Source: an uncultured Actinomycetes bacterium
GTDB lineage: Bacteria > Actinomycetota > Acidimicrobiia > Acidimicrobiales > Microtrichaceae
Length of the DNA: 63,344 nt
Reading direction: 5' to 3'
Assembly (NCBI GenBank): GCA_903852755.1
Contig: CAINRS010000130.1
Coordinates: forward strand, 1-63,344
In this document: positions 61,732-63,344 of the stretch, in pieces
Layout of the letters: each line of letters starts with the position of its first letter
Numbering within the stretch: position 1 is the stretch's first letter
The notes under the pieces: model-generated
What the model saw: only the letters and a program-made list of their open reading frames with translations
What the model was told of the DNA's origin: nothing
Databases searched by the model: none
Program-made: the position numbers and the translations under genes

Positions 61732-63017
61732 GACGCCGGCCAGTCGATGTCGTACGCGTCGAACCACCACCGGGCCGTGCGGATGGCATCCGGAGCGGTG
61801 CGGAGGTCGGGGTCCTGGTGCAGCTCGGACGGCCGTGGCCCGACCTCGGCGGCGATCTGCTCGAGCGCCGGGAGGTCCAGGTCGTAGCAGCGGACGGCGT
61901 TGAGGCCGAGCAGCAGCCGGGTGTCCTCGATGGACACCTGCTGGAAGTCGCGTTCGAGTCGTTCCCTGGTGTGGGGCCAGGATCCCTCGGGGTGCGGGTA
62001 GTCGGTGCCCCACATGAGCGCGTCGACCCCGTTGGCGTGGCGTCGCCGGATCTCCTCGGGACTCATCGTCGATGCTCCGATGAAGACGTTCTCGCCCACG
62101 TACTCCGACGGCAGCCGCTGGATCAGGCCCTTGGTCCGGGAGTTGAGCTTCTTGACCTTGAAGTTGGCACCGAAGGTCGTGTCGGCCTTCCACAGGAGGT
62201 CACCCAGCCAGTACGAGCCGCACTCGACCACGGCGTAACGGAGTCCTGGGAACCGGTCGAACTTCCCCGATAGCAGGAGCTGCCAGAGCGCCCGGTGTGT
62301 CCAGAAGGGCACCTCGAGCACGAACTGGGCGATGTTGTCGTTGTACGACGCCCAGTCGCCCTCACCGGAGTGCGTGTGCACCACCAGCCCGGCCTCGGCG
62401 CAGCGGGCCCAGACCGGGTCGTACTGCGGGTGGCCGTAGGACGGGTTGTCGTGCCACATGGTCGGGATCATGATCCCGGCGATTCCCGGCCGGCCGGCGA
62501 TCCACTCGACCTCCTCGACCGCCCGGTCGACGTCGTGGATGATCGGCACGAGCGCGACGCCGGCCCGTCGGGCGGGGTTGGTCGCGCAGAACTCGACGAG
62601 CCAGCGGTTGTGGGCCCGGGCCCCGGCGAAGGCCAGGTCCGGGTCGGTGATCTGGCCCGCCGCGAGGCCTGCCCCGAAGGGCGGCGACTCCTGGCCGGTG
62701 ACGGAGTCGCCGTCGGCGAAGATCACCTCGCCGGCGATGCCGTCGGCGTCGAGCTCCTTGTCCCGGATCGCTGGGTCGTAGGCGCCCTTGAGACCCTCGG
62801 CGTTCTCGCCCTCCCACTTGGCCACGTACTCGCCGTTGACCTCCTCGACGAGTCGGCGGTGGTCGTGCCGCTCGACGACCCACTCGTCGAACTGTGGGAG
62901 GAACCGCGGGTCGAGGTACTCCCGGTACTCCTCGACCTGCAGTCCTGCGTGGGTGTCGGACGAGACGATGACGTAGGGGGCGTCGCTCGTGTCGACGCCC
63001 TCGAGCGGATGGCCCAC
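61728..63017 (-). CDS. amidohydrolase-2 family (TIM-barrel) hydrolase
   Basis: 429-aa metal-dependent hydrolase or decarboxylase of the ACMSD/amidohydrolase-2 family. Metal-binding D-x-H as SSDTHAG near the N-terminus, HTHSGEGDW (about 214), ECGSYWLGDLLWKAD and the terminal-domain aspartate in MWGTDYPHPEGSWP. AAGGAG precedes the GTG start by seven bases; the open frame further upstream overlaps the divergent regulator and is not coding. The substrate is unknown. Confidence 0.82.
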   Translation of the reverse strand: MGHPLEGVDTSDAPYVIVSSDTHAGLQVEEYREYLDPRFLPQFDEWVVERHDHRRLVEEVNGEYVAKWEGENAEGLKGAYDPAIRDKELDADGIAGEVIFADGDSVTGQESPPFGAGLAAGQITDPDLAFAGARAHNRWLVEFCATNPARRAGVALVPIIHDVDRAVEEVEWIAGRPGIAGIMIPTMWHDNPSYGHPQYDPVWARCAEAGLVVHTHSGEGDWASYNDNIAQFVLEVPFWTHRALWQLLLSGKFDRFPGLRYAVVECGSYWLGDLLWKADTTFGANFKVKKLNSRTKGLIQRLPSEYVGENVFIGASTMSPEEIRRRHANGVDALMWGTDYPHPEGSWPHTRERLERDFQQVSIEDTRLLLGLNAVRCYDLDLPALEQIAAEVGPRPSELHQDPDLRTAPDAIRTARWWFDAYDIDWPAS

Positions 63018-63083
63018 GGTGCGGCTCCTTCCCGGCGGCCTCGCCGAGTCCACGGCGTCGACGTGTACCGACCCCGGTTCTTG

Positions 63084-63102
63084 AACACTGTGCAAGAGTG
63101 TT
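63084..63102. promoter_or_regulatory. palindromic operator between amidohydrolase and tetR
   Basis: AACACT-N7-AGTGTT, perfect 6-bp half-sites, ending two bases before the ATG of the TetR gene and 66 bases before the amidohydrolase start. This is the expected place for a TetR autoregulatory site that also controls the divergent operon. Confidence 0.5.
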
Positions 63103-63104
63103 GC

Positions 63105-63344
63105 ATGCTGTCGGACGTGCCGTCCACCACTCGTTCCCGAGCGACGACCGGGCCGCGGGGAAGGGTCGCTCCCACGGCGAGGCGGGCCGGTCTGGAGCGC
63201 ACCGACGTGGTCGACGCAGCACTGGCGATCGTCTCGGCCGACGGTGCGGACGCACTCACGATGCGACGACTCGCCACCGAGCTGGGTGTCACGACCACGA
63301 CCATCTACTGGCACGTCGGCAACCGCGAGCAGCTCGTCGTGGCC
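63105..63344 (+). CDS. TetR-family regulator, N-terminal part (3' truncated by window)
   Basis: 80 codons are visible and the frame is open to the last base. After a basic N-terminus, the helix-turn-helix MRRLATELGVTTTTIYWHVG (about 54-73) is typical of TetR, of the subgroup with YWHV instead of YYHF. ATG 63105 lacks a good ribosome-binding site; GTG 63117 is an alternative start. It is divergent from the amidohydrolase-SDR operon, the likely target. Confidence 0.75.
   Translation, partial: MLSDVPSTTRSRATTGPRGRVAPTARRAGLERTDVVDAALAIVSADGADALTMRRLATELGVTTTTIYWHVGNREQLVVA

Overview
The window (63,344 bp) is a high-GC, gene-dense bacterial chromosome segment of ordinary core and accessory genes. 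Its gene content and order point to an actinobacterium, most likely of the class Acidimicrobiia (inference). The core block metalloprotease-tilS-hpt ... ftsH-folE-folP-folB-folK-DUF2520-panC ... nadB-nadC-coaX-lysS ... clpC-radA-disA-ispD-ispF-rlmB follows the order of the mycobacterial Rv3626c-Rv3579c region, with losses and insertions. Other pointers are a SigR/RsrA-type pair, two DUF2510 proteins, an LAxTG-type wall-anchor motif and paired DUF1501/DUF1800 proteins. I recognise no rRNA, tRNA, CRISPR array, transposase or prophage gene, and no gap between genes exceeds about 300 bases.

Layout. 1-13.4 kb is metabolic and accessory: the 3' end of an isocitrate dehydrogenase gene, an enoyl-ACP-reductase-like SDR, an SbtA bicarbonate transporter, a cupin, two cytochromes P450, an alkylsulfatase, a DUF2510-AAA ATPase, and an acyl-CoA synthetase with a TetR regulator. 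13.4-22.5 kb is rich in exported proteins: a lipoprotein, two PhoX-like (DUF839) proteins, a PhoD phosphatase, an alpha-galactosidase, an AIM24-like protein and a Thr-rich surface protein. 22.5-27.7 kb holds a diiron protein, a tiny zinc-ribbon protein, the sigma/anti-sigma pair, a zincin, tilS and hpt. 30.3-42 kb is a long, tightly packed plus-strand run for membrane proteolysis, folate, pantothenate/CoA, NAD and lysyl-tRNA synthesis. 42-46 kb carries an orphan ABC ATPase, an FHA-like protein and a Ser/Thr kinase. 46-57.6 kb holds a polyprenyl synthase, ClpC, RadA, DisA, a Crp-like regulator, IspD, IspF and an RlmB-like methyltransferase. 57.6-63.3 kb is minus-strand DUF1501/DUF1800 genes and an SDR/amidohydrolase pair, ending in a truncated divergent TetR gene.

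The most striking signals are not in the proteins. About seventeen genes have a TANNNT hexamer 6-8 bases before their start codon, the arrangement expected of leaderless transcripts. Three upstream genes end in a TAG that is also the first half of the next gene's -10 box. Three divergent gene pairs appear to share one symmetric ANNNTANNNT-type core (one copy imperfect). Two convergent gene pairs are separated by short tandem repeats whose end units contain the two opposing stop codons. A possible PHO box precedes one PhoX-like gene, a palindromic operator sits between the terminal TetR gene and its divergent neighbour, and the folate operon contains a phosphatase-like protein that has lost its catalytic cysteine.
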